A DNA stretch of 64,000 nt from Brachypodium distachyon (GCF_000005505.3 NC_016131.3:9445501-9509500), one strand, 5' to 3'. Positions 14,130 to 26,236 are shown, counted from the stretch's first letter. A program made the numbers and translations. Notes: generated from the sequence alone by a model not told the origin.

Positions 14130-15994
14130 AATTACAATGGCTCTAGCAGACAAGTGGAGGAGAGTTTACCTTCTTTTGTTTTTTGAGCGAATAGGAGAGT
14201 TTAGCGGATCACCGTGTGCTCGGATAACGGCGTGTTTTTTTTTTTGAGAGGAGGATAACGGCGTGTTAAGCGGCGGCGGCGGCGGCATTGTCGCGAGAGA
14301 CGACTAGGGCCTCTTTGGGCTGGTGAGGTAAATCGGCCGGTAGAGTTTCCAGGTTTGGGCCAAATAGGCCCGTAGGATGGGCTGGTGGTTCTGTCGATTT
14401 CGTGGGCTTTGGCTGCCCGACAGGCATTTCCGCCGAGCTATTTGTCCTGCACCTTCTCAAAAAAAAGCTATTTGTCCTGAATTCTTTTTGCCAAAAAGAC
14501 GCTATCTGTCCTAAAATTCTAAAATAGAAGAAGCTATTTGTCCTTAAAAAAATGTTAACCTAAAGAAACTTAAAACTTTATGATATCTTAGAAGGAAGAT
14601 GGGTTCAGTATTTGCCAACGTAGTGCCCCGATCTGCATTTAGAAGTACTTTTCTTCTGGAATACTTATTTTTAGAAGTTTTGAAAATGCTTGCGAAGAAA
14701 AAATACGCAGCACTTCATAATCAAGTGTAGGTCATGCTATTATGAAGTAGAATCGTGTCGGAGTATTCCTCCGTTCCGCTGATTTAATGCAAATTTGCAC
14801 TAAAATAGTGACAAGTATTTAGGAAGAGAGTACAAACACAATGCAAGACAAATTTGATTATCTTTTTTCCTTGGGGACACATATCACAGATGGTCATATC
14901 AAAATCACCTATTGCCTGATTAGACGCACGTCACGCACCCATATTGTCCAACCCGGCCCCGATCGGCGATCATCTGCCCACCGACACGGTCAAACGGGGC
15001 ACATGGAAAGTACGGAGTACTACTTGAAGGTTGCCGTCGGAGCATGTGGACCAATACCGAATTTCAAAAGACGAAATAGCAGTGCATCCCGCTATTACAT
15101 CAAGGTCGCAAGAGGTCCCACTGCACCCTAGTCCAGTCTAGCAAAAGGAAAATATGAGGCATAATTCGCGAGTGGAGGTGACACTGCAATTGGGAAAAAG
15201 AGCAAAAGAGAATGAGAAAAAAGAAGTCTACTGGCTACCAAAAGTGCAGGCCGAACGGCCGTATGCACCCGCTACGCGCGACATGGCCCGGTCGTCGTAG
15301 GATTTTTACCAACATTGCACTATTTACGCGTAGCGATCCGGTGGGTGGACAAGTTGCAATACAGTATCCGGATCAGCTTCCGCTACTTTTCTTTTTGGGC
15401 GCCGTTTTCAGCTAGCTCAAAGTCATTTACTCCTACATTAAAATATAACCAAAAATTGATAGACAAGACGCGCTAAAAAATTAACTAAAGCGAAGCTAAA
15501 AAACATTATGTACACTTGCATTGAGTTATGCTAGTGATTTTTTCGGCTAATAGATCTAGCTTTAAGATGCGCGTGTCTGATCCTTGTCACAGTACAACTG
15601 TCGAGGAACTCTGCGTGTATAACAGAGAGTAAAGGATTCATTTTTATCCATCGTAGAAAACATTATGTGCACTTGCATTAGCTTGTGGGTTATGCTTATG
15701 CCAGTGTTCATTCTATTGTTATTAGATTAGCTTGGATCTGAGATGTGCTCTTCTCATTTTGGTCACAGTAGGGAGTACAAAACTGTTCGAGTGCTTGAGA
15801 AAGTAGCTAATCCATTTCTATTGTTCGTCTAACAAACACAGAATTATGTACACTTGGCATACATTCTAGCGTGTCAAAATGATGATGACAACATCAACAA
15901 AAGAACGAACCCATCCCCTAGACCTCTCCTATATTTTTTTGGAAGCAGACCTCTCCTAATTAAACCGACCTAAAAACGTGGAGCGCGATCTGGA
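14130..15994. other. Intergenic region between THIC and the GATL gene
   Basis: No gene was found. It contains a diverged Stowaway remnant (14764-14832). It also holds two diverged stretches, near 15490-15640 and 15650-15860, that both include AAACATTATGTRCACTTGCATT and so look like an old duplication. The interval includes the 3' side of the minus-strand GATL gene. Confidence 0.45.
14764..14832. mobile_element. Short diverged Stowaway-like MITE
   Basis: TA-flanked, starting TTCCTCCGTTCCGCTGATTT and ending TTTAGGAAGAGAG. Only the outer bases and a short TTTGCACTAAAATAGTG interior match the family, so this is an old or deleted copy. Confidence 0.45.
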
Positions 15995-17068
15995 TCACAA
16001 GCTCTCGATCCCGGCGTCCGGCCGGAGCAGGTCGTACTTGGCCCAGACGGCGTCGAGCGGGCACGGCCTGCCCGCGTCGAGCCGGTCCCACGGCTTACCC
16101 TTCCCGCTCCAATGCAGCAAGCTCACCGGCCCTGCGTGCAGCCCGCGGCAGAGGCCCCGGTAGTTGTCCCCGCCGAGGCCGTGCTGGTTCCACCGGTGGT
16201 CCACGGCCGCGATCCGGCCCGCGAACACCAGCAGGAACGGCGGCAGCGAGCCGAGCTCGTAGATCCGCACCACCCGCCTCTGCAGCTCCATCCACGCCTC
16301 GATCTGCGCCGTGTACCCGGCGCGCCGCCACCGGGGGAGGTCGAGCACCATGACGCCCGTGTTGAAGTAGCACGCGCGGCGCCCGCGCCCGCGGAACGTG
16401 GACGACAGCGAAGGGCTCGCCCAGAACCCCGGCGTGAAGTAGGCGGTGAAGTTGGCCCCGCAGTACTCGGGTGCTGCGACCGCTGCGTCCGCGTGGAGAG
16501 GGGTGGCCGCGAGGGACGCGATGTCGTCGGTGAGGATGACGTCCGAGTCGAGGTACACGACGCGGCGGACGCAGTGGGGGAGGGTTGAGGCGAGGTAGGA
16601 GCGCGCGTAGTTCAGGGGCCGGTCGAGCGCGCCACGGACGGAGGCGGAGATGAGCCCCGCCACGCGGGATTCGTCGACGAACGGGTACACCCGGAACGCC
16701 AGCGACGGGAACGAGCCCCGGACGGCGCCCGCGAGCTCGGCCGGGGGCGTTGATCCAGACGAGGAGGAGGCGAGGAAGTGGAAGTAGACGGACTCCGGGC
16801 AGGAGGCGTGGCGCAGGACGGAGAGCACGGCGGCCATGGTGCCGCGCAGGTAGGACGCGTCCAGCGTCATCGCCACGTGCACCGCCGCGTCGGGCGAGCA
16901 CGCCGCGTCCGCGCCAGAGGACGCTAGCAGCGGAGGGCACCGTGCCGCGGGCGAGTTGGTGAAGTGCGGCGCCTCGCGGAACTTGGGCACGGTCGTCTTG
17001 GCCGCGGCCGCGACGGCGCCGGCGGCGCAGAGGAGGAGAGCGAGGAGGAGGATGGGGGCACGCGACAT
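15995..17068 (-). CDS. GATL1/PARVUS-type GT8 glycosyltransferase (single exon)
   Basis: 357 residues, full length for galacturonosyltransferase-like (GATL) proteins. A hydrophobic N-terminus ([18 protein letters not shown], residues 3-20) directs entry to the secretory pathway. The GT8 core follows: [15 protein letters not shown] (63-77), the metal-binding D-x-D in [10 protein letters not shown] (174-176), [11 protein letters not shown] (234-244) and the C-terminal HWSGKGKPW (319-327), which supplies the second metal/UDP ligand. The [11 protein letters not shown] segment is typical of the GATL clade. Plant members act in Golgi or ER on cell-wall polymers; PARVUS is needed for the xylan reducing-end sequence. 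The exact donor and acceptor are not known from sequence. Very GC-rich and intronless, as usual for the clade. A TATA box lies about 70 bp upstream. Confidence 0.93.
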   Translation of the reverse strand: MSRAPILLLALLLCAAGAVAAAAKTTVPKFREAPHFTNSPAARCPPLLASSGADAACSPDAAVHVAMTLDASYLRGTMAAVLSVLRHASCPESVYFHFLASSSSGSTPPAELAGAVRGSFPSLAFRVYPFVDESRVAGLISASVRGALDRPLNYARSYLASTLPHCVRRVVYLDSDVILTDDIASLAATPLHADAAVAAPEYCGANFTAYFTPGFWASPSLSSTFRGRGRRACYFNTGVMVLDLPRWRRAGYTAQIEAWMELQRRVVRIYELGSLPPFLLVFAGRIAAVDHRWNQHGLGGDNYRGLCRGLHAGPVSLLHWSGKGKPWDRLDAGRPCPLDAVWAKYDLLRPDAGIESL

Positions 17069-17136
17069 GTCTTTTAGCTTGGTTTAGAAAGTGTTTTTGT
17101 GCGGCTGCGTTTGTGTGCGGTGCGAGCGCGCTCGTG

Positions 17137-17144
17137 TTTATATA
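17137..17144 (-). promoter_or_regulatory. TATA box of the GATL gene
   Basis: TATATAAA on the minus strand lies 69 bp before the ATG at 17068, implying a leader of roughly 40 nt. Confidence 0.75.
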
Positions 17145-17443
17145 CGGGCGCATGCTGCGTGCGGGGCAGGGGACGACGAGGTGTCAAATTTGGGTCAAAG
17201 GCTTGGGAGGGTTAGGACTAATGAAAGCGTGTTTGAATGTGGAGCCTGCGAGCAACTCAGTAAAGATGACGAGGTAAAAATAATATAAACAGAGTAAAAA
17301 TGTCGGTCAAATACATAAACGTGATTTCAGGACACTCCTCTGACCTTGCCCTGGTGGCTACGTAGAGAAGCAAACTCATCCACCTGTCTGTGTTTGAGAC
17401 TTTGAGTCTATGTTCTACTTTAACTCCCAGACCAACATATATA

Positions 17444-17666
17444 TATTCCCTCCGTCAAGTGACTCAAAATTGTCTAAATATGAATGTATCTATACCTCTA
17501 AAACGTCTAGATACATGTAATAGAAAATCACTTAATATATACTTTCTGATCCTAAATTCTAGATTCAAATTTGCTCAAATATGAATGTATCTATTCTTAA
17601 ACCGTTTAGACACATGTAATATTTTGACAACAATTTAGGATCGGAGTGAGTAGGACGGAGGGAGTA
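17444..17666. mobile_element. Stowaway MITE interrupted by a second MITE (outer element)
   Basis: The left part starts TCCCTCCGTCAAGTGACTCA and runs to AATCACTTAATA near 17539. The right tip GGACGGAGGGAGTA resumes at 17653. The intact relative at 17774-17889 shows that these two pieces are normally contiguous. Confidence 0.8.
17540..17652. mobile_element. Stowaway MITE nested inside another (inner element)
   Basis: A complete TA-flanked element with ends CTTTCTGATCCTAAATTCTA and CAATTTAGGATCGGAGTGAG is inserted at a TA near the right end of the 17444-17666 element. Confidence 0.8.
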
Positions 17667-17773
17667 CAAGACTATTTGACGGCAACTGAACTTCTAGGAT
17701 ATTAGTATAATCTGATATACACTGATATTTTCGACAGAAAAAGTATAAGCTGATGCGATTTCCCGTAACAAGT

Positions 17774-17889
17774 TACTCTTTCGTCCCATATTAAGTGACT
17801 CAAATTTTCTTAAATATGGATGCATCTATGTCTAAATGGCATTTAGATACATGTAATAGAAAGTCACTTAATATGGGACGGAGCGAGTA
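17774..17889. mobile_element. Stowaway-like MITE
   Basis: Inverted ends CTCTTTCGTCCCATATTAAG and CTTAATATGGGACGGAGCGA, TA-flanked, with interior ATGTAATAGAAAGTCA. It belongs to the same subfamily as the outer nested element just upstream. Confidence 0.85.
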
Positions 17890-17983
17890 TTGCTTAGCAC
17901 ATTGGCGCTCGGATATTCAATTGCTTCACACAAACCTTGGTAAATAGAGCAGCACGCTGCACAACCGAATTCTTGTTTTGTTT

Positions 17984-18081
17984 CTACTCCCCTTTTCTCA
18001 AATTTGACCTGAATGTATCTATTCATAAAATGTGTTTAGATACGTGTAATATTTCGACAAAAATTATGAAATGGAAGTAGC
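17984..18081. mobile_element. Diverged Stowaway-like MITE
   Basis: The interior ACCTGAATGTATCTATTCAT and the right part TTTCGACAAAAATTATGAAA match the family. The tips are decayed. Confidence 0.6.
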
Positions 18082-19339
18082 AGCATTTTTTTTCTTGAAT
18101 GGTCCTAACCAAAACTTTGAACTAACTGGCTTGTTGGACTAGTGTAGCTACATTACCAGTTTACCACGGATTTTGCATTTGCTCCCTCAACATTGATCAT
18201 CGTGTACGACAAGATCGATGGGCACAAGGGACTGGCAGCGTTGAAATGATTCTATTTTGTTTTGTCGGTGAGGGCTGTGCAGGAGAACTAGTGCCAGCAA
18301 GGTAGCTGTAGCCATCTGTCGACCTGGTCTGTGGCTGTGGACGTGGTAGCATGCTGCAGACAGCGCGAATCTGTCGACGCGAGTCGTTTCTGGGGTGCGT
18401 GGTGTGTACCCGAGACGCGCTGTGTAGGGATCTGCTATTCTGCTTAAAGAAAATAGGAATGTGACGAGCAGCGATCTCAAAAATTAGCATTGGACTATGC
18501 ATGCGGCGTTATCATCACTGCCAATGCGGCGCGGCAGTCGAAGTTTATACCAACTGTCGGCGTGCACGATTTCACTATTTCAGCGTCGTCGCCCTCGTAG
18601 AAGAACTCGTACCGTGGAGTACCTGTGCTACTACGCATTCTGGTTTTCGTATCAGTTATTTAATACCAGGACAAGTTTTTTAAAATATCCGTATATTTGA
18701 ACTCATAAAGCCTAGCCAATTAAACCGGAACGAGGGAGTACTGTCGATCCAGGTTTACAAGGGTTCTTAGGCCGTCAACTTATATTGCATTATATTGCAT
18801 AAAAAGTATATCGCTAGATTCGTCATCTAGTGAATTTTTTAATGATCTATTTTGTTGGTCATATAACTTTTTTTTTGAGAGGTCATATAACTTATATCTC
18901 GTTAGTTAAATTGATGAGTTATGAACAAACGTAGCCTTATAAACCTAGACGGAGTGAGTAATAGTGTTTGGGATCGTAGATTGTTTCAAAGGAACTTCAC
19001 AGGCTAAAGAAATTCCTGATTATGTGAGCTTCTTCCTTTTGCAGGAATCTTTACCCATTCTGAGGAGGTTTCCAAAAATAGAACGTTGTGGCCGTGGGGT
19101 CGATGCATTCAAACTTCTTCCCACCATTACTTCAGTGTGCTTGTGTTGTCAAAAAATGATTTCATCGTGTCTGGTTGCCTCCTGCGCCGATAGACGTTGC
19201 AGGTTGCATTTCGTCTCCGCAATCACCGCAACATGTATATGGTACTATATTATCGTGAACGATGTAAGTTTATTTATACCAATCAACAAAGTTGTCGTGA
19301 TGCGAACTGTAGCTCATGTGGTTCAAGCTCTATACTTGA

Positions 19340-19640
19340 CGTGGGTGCTCGGCTGCTCACGTTTCCTGAATTTATTTCATAATTTAACCGGCATTGTTTT
19401 TTCCGTGGGAGTGATGTACCCGCCGACTACGAAGTGTCTGTGATGACTTCGTCAATTCCAAAATCCTGCCGGCTGGTGGTTGTTTCATCAAAAAAAAAAA
19501 AGATCCTGCCGGCTCAATCTCACAGAGGTACTCATAGGTGTATGATTTGCGTGCGTTCATAAGAAGGAGCGTGCGTGCGTATTTGTGAGTATTTGCGCTT
19601 GTACTACGAGGCTACAACGGTCCTATATACGCATACATTG
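19340..19640. repeat. Dispersed repeat, copy 1 of 2 in the window
   Basis: It contains TTTCATAATTTAACCGGCAT and, about 65 bases later, TGATGACTTCGTCAATTCCA. The same pair of motifs, diverged, recurs at 55445-55640. The tail is GT-rich, with GTGCGTGCGTATTTGTGAGT. The layout resembles the 3' end of a grass LINE family, but I did not see coding sequence. Confidence 0.5.
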
Positions 19641-19713
19641 ATACTTTGACGATATCTCTTGATACATGTCTAACAGAGGCAACAAGTCCAAGGTGACTTT
19701 GAGGCTGAACATA

Positions 19714-19972
19714 GTGGGGAGTAACTGTAGTAACATGCATATGTTACTAGTCTAAGCTACTACCTGCATAGAGGTAGTAACTTATGTGTGGTGTCATGCA
19801 TTGTATTCTTAATTATTTTGTAAAGTCATCTTGTCTTAATTTGTGTGATGTTATGATAACATATCTAATTACCACCTCACTTTTTTTTTCATTTATTGTC
19901 ATGCCATGTCACCAAAATGTCTAGTTGGCATCTATGTTACCCAAGTTACTTGCACTATGACTAGCCTAACGA
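19714..19972. mobile_element. MITE with AGTAACT terminal motif
   Basis: The left end reads ATAGTGGGGAGTAACT and the right end AAGTTACTTGCACTATGA, which form inverted repeats. The interior has GTAACATGCATATGTTAC, an internal palindrome. This terminal pattern is abundant in pooid grasses. The exact superfamily was not determined. Confidence 0.55.
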
Positions 19973-20090
19973 GCAGGTCAGACAGGTAAACCGGCCGTCA
20001 ACTTTTAGGCCACTGTTAGGCATGTACAGCTGATGTTCTTCTTGGTCCATTCAACACCTTTTCTCTCCTTTACCTTTTTGAGTCCATATC

Positions 20091-20305
20091 TAGGGGGGTG
20101 TTTGGATTGCGTCCTGAGCGTGGTAGCCTGGCCTGAGGGGCAGCCGGACGTGCGCACGCGCTTGTTTGCTTGGTGTCCGCCCAGGCAGCAGCTGCCTGAG
20201 TCAGACCTCCTAAATTGCTGTCCTGAGTTCATCCTCACTATCTGCCTGACCAGGCAACTGTTTTTATCAGGCATTTTGTTCAAAACTCCAACCAAACATG
20301 CCCTA
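20091..20305. mobile_element. hAT-like MITE
   Basis: The left end TAGGGGGGTGTTTGGATTG is inverted against the right end CCAACCAAACATGCCCTA. The flanks GTCCATAT and ATCCATAC agree at six of eight bases, consistent with an old 8-bp duplication. The GCCTGAG/CTCAGGC-rich interior is shared with the 36655-37325 element. Confidence 0.6.
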
Positions 20306-21383
20306 GATCCATACAAACAGTTTGCCTACAAGCAATGTCCCTTCGGAAGCAGTGGAACATTGGTTGGTACAAAAGCACGGACAAAATAGTGCGTCAAATT
20401 TTGGAGGCCGGGCCCCGTCGATCGCGCAGAGTCATTAATTTTAGGTGGGCTGTGGCCTGTGGATCACTTTGGCCTAGACCGAGGCACTCATGCAGCAAAC
20501 CGTCAAACTGCAGTGTTTCTGTCCGATTTTGTACGTTGTCAACAAACCATGGTTCTTCTGTTCTTTCATGTCAACAAAGCCGATGATATTTTGGTTCATC
20601 AACCATCACCGTGATACCCGTTAGATATTTTGAGGTTTTGCCGTAGTGTATGACCATGACCCTTCCGGACAGGCCGCGATCGGACCAGCTAAATTAGTTG
20701 CACATGCATCGATCAAGCATCAGCACACAGGTAACTAGTACCTACTAGAGTCAGTAGCTAGCGCGCTAGTCTGATCTACGAAGTATTGTCGAGCTATAGG
20801 CAGGCGGAGACGGTGGCCATTCCACTGATCATTTGCTTGCCCAACCAACCCACCACTTCCTGACTCGATAAACAGCCGCACCTGTCCCGTACAGTGCCGC
20901 CGTGCCGGCAACTTGCATCGCCGTGAAGCTTCCTCGCGCCGCGCACAAAGATGCTAACCCCGTCCCCGCGCAAAAAAAAAAAATGCTAACTCCGTCGACG
21001 CCCCTCTTTGTTTCCGTACGTGTCTTCTTCTTCCGTGTGCCAACAACCACGGAGAGCTTTTCGATGAGATAATTCTGATTCAGCTAAGCTTATGCATGGG
21101 TGACCCACCGTACAATTAACTCTGGGCCAAGACATGAATGGGTGGTGTCAAAATTAGAAGCAAAACTTCCGAAGATCCATAGATCGTACGCGGAAAAGTT
21201 CAGACAAAACTCCACAGCATGTTTCCGTCAAAAATTCGGCACCATGTGGTGCATAGAAGAGCAGGTGACGTACCAATTCTCTTTATTTTTCCTTGTTTAA
21301 TTGACAATAATAAACGATCAAGGATTTTTTTTTCTTCTGACTAGCACTGTACTCGTGCCTCTTTACGGCTAGCTAAAATGTAG

Positions 21384-21500
21384 TAGTCCCTCCGGCTGGA
21401 ATTACTTGTCGAAATATTACATGTATCTACACGTTTTTTAAACATAGATACATTCATATTTGAGCAAATTTGATACAAGTAATATGGGTCGGAGGGAGTA
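21384..21500. mobile_element. Stowaway-like MITE
   Basis: TA-flanked. The right half (AACATAGATACATTCATATT and the tip GGTCGGAGGGAG) is well conserved. The left tip GTCCCTCCGGCTGGAATTAC is slightly diverged. Confidence 0.8.
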
Positions 21501-23077
21501 GTATCATGTTTAAAAAAAATATTGTGCTATTGATTATCGATTATCTTAGATCATGAAGCTAGTATTTATTTCTGTCTTAATAATTTGTGCTGAAATCAAC
21601 AAGCGGCGAGAGAAAAAAAATGTTGTCCAAAGATGACGGATGTCATCTATTGAGTCTTTCATACGTGTATTATGATACCAATATGTTAAGTTTCTTTTTT
21701 CAGAAAATGAACCAATACATTAAGTAGTGAAGTATGCAGGAATTTTGCAAGTTTTGAGGTACGTAACAATACAAATATGGGTGTGACTATTTCTCAGCTG
21801 CCTGATTTTTAAGCAAAGAGTTTTAAATTAAGTTGATGAATCAGATCCGTTGGATTAATATCTGTGGGTCATCCCGCTATCTCCCCTCACACATGCTATT
21901 GTTGGAACTAAGATCCAACGGTCGACCACATCGGCTGATCTGTAACGAAAAATTAGTCAACTTCTCAATCACAAAACTGTACAAATGTTTCAGAAATTTC
22001 GTTTTACACGACCCGGAACATTGGGAATCAAGCAGCATGTGCCTCGGGACGGGTCAGCCTTGCTTTGCTTTCTCGGTTCAGTTCATCGGCAAAGGTTGGC
22101 AGTTGGCACAGATGGCTAATCCTTTCGTGCTGGTGACTCAGCAGAGCAGAAATAGCTTGACCCGGCCAGAGTTGCATGTTTCGTTGCACATTGGAGAGAT
22201 CCCGGATTCGGTATTCCCGTTTGTGTCCGCTGATGCTCTTTTGGAAGTCTAAAACGGCATGGGTGCCGTCATACGGTCGTTGTAAATATAATTCAAGCAA
22301 GTCGTTTTGAAATAGCCAACAAAGTTGAAATAGGCAATCAACCAAAGTCTACATTTCTTACTGAGAAACGGTAGACAGAAAAACTGGAAGAGATAGTGTA
22401 GGTGGTCCATCCACCCATGGAGAACTTGGCGTATGCTGATGCTGGTCCGGTTACGCTTGAGGAAAGAAACGGCGGAATTTTCAACGGAAAGGCGAACTTC
22501 AAACGTGTGACCTTATCACCGACGAATTCCTCTCCTGGTGTTTGGCGATCTAAAATTCTCCCAAGGTCTGACGTAGAGTTTGTAAATATGTGACCTTGTA
22601 TTTTATATTTATTTCCTCTCCTTATGAACTAAAGGAGCACTGCTGCCTCCCGTCAGAAAAGAACTGGGCATGCGGCCCAGCATTCAGAAAAACTGTGGTT
22701 TGCAAGTATCCAAGCAGAAGATTCCTATGCTGAAACTTAAAATTGTCTTCCCATTTCCTTTTCAAACTTGTAGGCCACAGGATGACAGGATACAGGTAAA
22801 TACACAAGGAGATGACCTCCAAATAATTGTATATCACAGTAATTGTACATCGCATTCTTCAAACACGCGAGAACTACAAAAGTTATGCCAGGTTTATCCT
22901 AATAGCACATAAATGCTGTATGTAGAGCCTTATCTAGATCTAAATACAGATACTTAACAAACATCTCATACGAACATTCAACTATGTCACATTTGGCCCA
23001 AAGATAAGCCACGGCACCAAGAAGATAATCTGACAGCTCTTACCAAACACCATCATGAAGTGAAGCTACCCACAACT
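21501..23077. other. Intergenic DNA and the 3'UTR of the RING gene
   Basis: A 139-codon open frame at 21833-22252 (plus) has no recognisable family, uneven codon use and no promoter context, so it is not called as a gene. About 22620-23077 is probably the 3' untranslated part of the minus-strand RING gene. Confidence 0.4.
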
Positions 23078-23770
23078 TTAAAATGCAAGGAGACTTGCAA
23101 TCACAAGAACTCCAACCATGAGGAGTAGGGCCTTTAGGTAGACGTCTGCTTGCTGCTGTTGTCCAAGCGGACCTTGGCGGGGGACGCCATGGGCATGCCC
23201 CATATGCCCACCATGGAATCCATGTCCATGGCCATACCCATAGTGAAAACCAGCAGGCTGGGCATAAGCAGTTGGATCGGCAAATCCATGCATTTGGAAG
23301 TTAAGCATAGGGAACAGGCCCCCAAATGCAGCCGAAAACGCATAGTTGCCCCACCGTGCATTTGCCAACGGGACTCCCGTGCCCATGCCCATGAACCATT
23401 GGTTTGCATGCGCATTCATAAAATTGTTGTTAGGATCAGCCTGTTGAGCTGTTGCAGGCCTCTGGCCAGCTGGGCGGTGAGGAATGTCAGCTCCAGGCGT
23501 GTTCTTTGACCTTGGGTCAACACGGTCCTTGCCACGGCCATAAAGGGGAACAAGCTTGTCTTCTTCAACAATGGCCTTGCACACGGGGCACTCTGGTGTG
23601 TGCGCATGCATGTGCAGCCACCTGTAGAGGCAAGGCCAACAGAACAGGTGACCACATAGAGTTACTATTGGCTCTTGTGGCAACTCAAAGCAGATATTGC
23701 ACTCGAAGCTCCCCCCAGCTGCGTCACCACCGCTGCCAACGCTCGTCGATTCCCCAACATTGGCAGACAT
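23078..23770 (-). CDS. Tail-anchored RING-type E3 ubiquitin ligase (RMA-like)
   Basis: 230 residues from MSANVGES; the upstream in-frame Met lies in the putative 5'UTR intron. The C3HC4 RING sits near the N-terminus: C24, C27, C39, H41, C44, C47, C61, C64. The I26 and W51 positions fit E2 contact. A His/Gly/Met-rich middle (HGHGHGFHGGHMGHAHG) is followed by a single C-terminal membrane span (YLKALLLMVGVLVIASLLAF). RING first and C-terminal anchor last is the layout of plant RMA/RNF5-type ligases of the ER membrane, which ubiquitinate misfolded or trafficking client proteins. No intron lies in the CDS. A 5'UTR intron is likely (donor GCAG|GTAATG, exon end 24790; acceptor before 23796). Confidence 0.92.
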   Translation of the reverse strand: MSANVGESTSVGSGGDAAGGSFECNICFELPQEPIVTLCGHLFCWPCLYRWLHMHAHTPECPVCKAIVEEDKLVPLYGRGKDRVDPRSKNTPGADIPHRPAGQRPATAQQADPNNNFMNAHANQWFMGMGTGVPLANARWGNYAFSAAFGGLFPMLNFQMHGFADPTAYAQPAGFHYGYGHGHGFHGGHMGHAHGVPRQGPLGQQQQADVYLKALLLMVGVLVIASLLAF

Positions 23771-24682
23771 CTTGCAGTTCTTCGAGGCGAAACAAGCTGC
23801 AATTTCCAATGATACAACAATCACCAACACTGCTAGAAGTAGCTATGAAAAGAAGATAATGTACTGTATAACACTAAGATATTTCAAACAAGCAGAAAGA
23901 GTTGATTAACACAACAGACAAACACCTATTTTTTCCGGTCTCAATAGTCAGTACTATGAAACCTGCCAAAATCAGAAGGGTATAGTTTTAGGTGAATGTG
24001 GAAATCCCACCAATTAGAATGAGAAAATTAATCTAACAAGACATTTGGTATTGCTGTGGATTTTCGTAACCTGTTTGCTCACCTGCTTTTGACTATTGTC
24101 TGGTTAACAATTTTTTCCCTGTTTTTGTTTATTTTTCTATAGTGATAACAAATTCCTCAGCAACCACAAAACTGAGAAAGATTCCCAAATGTTATGTCCG
24201 TAAACAAACGCTTCCAACAGATTCATCATCCATCGGGAGCAAATCCCTCCCCCGTTCCTCTAACTCCGATGGCTCTGAAATCCTCATCCGACGATGTGCC
24301 AACCACCACTACCACGGAACGTTGTCTCCACCACCACGGACACCCGTTCCTAGCCACCGCACCGTGAGGGACCGAGACTAAACGACGAGAAGAGAGGAAG
24401 GACGAGAGAGGGGCCGCACCTGCTGGTCCCGCCACTCGCACCGCCACGACTCCTTCGGATCTGAGGGCCCGGACGTACCGCCGCACCTGTGGCCTCAGGC
24501 GGGGGTGGTCGGAGGCTGCAGTCGATGTTATTGGGGGACGCTAGGGAGGCGAGCGGGCAGGGAGGTCGGGCGGACAGGTAGGGAAATCGGCGGGGGGTGA
24601 ACGCTGAATCGGGGAGGGAGCCGAGCGGACCGGGGTCGCGGAGCTTCCAGAAAATTCCGGGAGGCAGAAAAATCGGGAAGAA

Positions 24683-24708
24683 GGGGGGGGGGGGGGGGGG
24701 GGGGGGGG
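24683..24708. repeat. Run of 26 G (C on the transcribed strand) in the 5'UTR intron of the RING gene
   Basis: An uninterrupted G26 tract with further GGG and GGGG runs on both sides lies inside the probable 5'UTR intron of the minus-strand RING gene. It could form a G-quadruplex on the plus (non-transcribed RNA) strand. Exact length may suffer from sequencing slippage. Confidence 0.85.
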
Positions 24709-24909
24709 AAGGGGAATCGGCCGCCCCACAAAACAACTAGGGCCTAAATCACGACAGAATTGAACGCGGAATCAAGCAAGCACCATTACCTGCGAGCAGC
24801 GAGCCGAGGTGGATCCGCGAGCGCAGAGTATGAAGAGGGGGGAGGACCGGAGGAATTCGATCCGACAGCAAAACCACGACGATGGCCTGGATGGAACCCG
24901 CCCGTATAA

Positions 24910-26236
24910 AAATTGGGGAGGGCGCGCGACACGCTTCGAAGATTCCAGAATCTGGACGCCTTCACGGCGGTTTGTGCTGCTGAATTCTCGGTGAGACCCC
25001 GCGAAAGGGTACCGAAACTTCTGCTAAGGAACAAAGGACAAAGTGGCTCCAGATTTTAACGTCAAACACGTCCCCGTCCTTCAATAGGTAAAAGTTAACA
25101 ATCCCATTTCGAAATAGGTAAAAGTTAATAAACCGGAAAATTGTCTACCCAACTTATAGTAAGTCATATACTCATACGTGTTATTATCCTAAAATTGTCG
25201 ACGTTGTTAGTAGTTAGCCGATTTGAAATTTGTAGTGTTGCTAGCTTTTTCTAATCGGACGCCATTTGTTTTTGGTTCGTTCGAATTTTTTTCCGGCAAT
25301 CTCAAAGTCTGGCTGGGGTGTTGTGTCGTGATGTGTCTTTTTGTTCAGTTTTCGGCCTTTCGTCAGTGGGTTTCTAGGCCTAACTGTGTGGGCTTTGGCC
25401 CGTTTGCTTGGCCCGCCATGGGCGCCCAACTTCTTGGTCCTTGTCCCATATCTGCCATGGTAGTCTCCATTCTCATTTTGCCCACTGAACCACTCCCACG
25501 TCCTCTCTCTCTAATAAAAAGCCACTCCCATGTCCTTTCCCCTCAAAAAAAAAAGGGGGCGGGGGGCTGGGGCTGGGGCGCACAGTTGGTTCAAGATGGC
25601 GATGGTGGAGCTGCTCCTCACCAGGCTCAGCTCTTTGCGCTTCTATCCTGGCGGATGATTTCATGAATTCAGCAAAGGCATGGAGTCGGACCTAGGGTTT
25701 CGACCATCCATAGCCTTGTTCCAACCTCGCCGCTTCCGTCTCCGACCACCACGGAACCAAAACCCCACATGTGTTAGAATCTGGCAACAGTGTGCGTGTT
25801 TGCGAGCGTCCGTGTTTCCTAAAAAAAAATCCCACTGGTTTGTTTGTTCTTGGATTTGGGCATGTCGTTTTATAGTTGGATTATTTTTTAAGGTTTTCAC
25901 AAATATAAAAGATTTGATCTTGTTTGTTTTTCCTGACACAAGCTATAGAAAACGATTACTTTAATCACCGGACCTATATAATGGATCTCCTAGAGATGTT
26001 GTTATAAACGCAGCATGGAAGAGCTTTGATATTGTCTGTGCCATCAGAACAATTCCTGAGACAAACGAACTAGGTGGTTTCCATAATCCAGGATCCACCG
26101 TAGGGGTTGATGTCGTCAAAACCCGAGAGGTAATTATTCCCATTACCTGCTACAGTATGTATCTCATATTGTTGTCATGTCCCATCAGGAAAACCAAAGG
26201 AATAAACGAGAAGAAGATTGATAACCCAGAATAGAG
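24910..26236. other. Upstream of the RING gene and intergenic DNA
   Basis: The RING gene's first untranslated exon probably lies around 24790-24900, and its promoter beyond that. No clear TATA box was seen. From 25060 on, no gene was recognised. 25550-25575 is a G-rich tract. Confidence 0.4.

Larger units (their letters stand above)
18082..21383. other. Gene-poor region with several repeats
   Basis: No gene was recognised. Contents: a lone MITE-like tip near 18733, a dispersed repeat at 19340-19640, a MITE at 19714-19972 and a hAT-like MITE at 20091-20305. Open frames here are short and lack any recognisable family. Confidence 0.4.

Noticed and set aside
16095..17153. Long second frame on the minus strand over the GATL gene
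   Set aside because: It is an Arg/Pro-rich shadow of the GC-rich GATL coding sequence and has no domain.
21833..22252. 139-codon plus-strand open frame
   Set aside because: No domain, no splice or promoter context, and surrounded by repeats.
24786..25034. 82-codon minus frame upstream of the RING gene
   Set aside because: It lies in the predicted leader/promoter, runs through the proposed 5'UTR donor, and resembles no protein.
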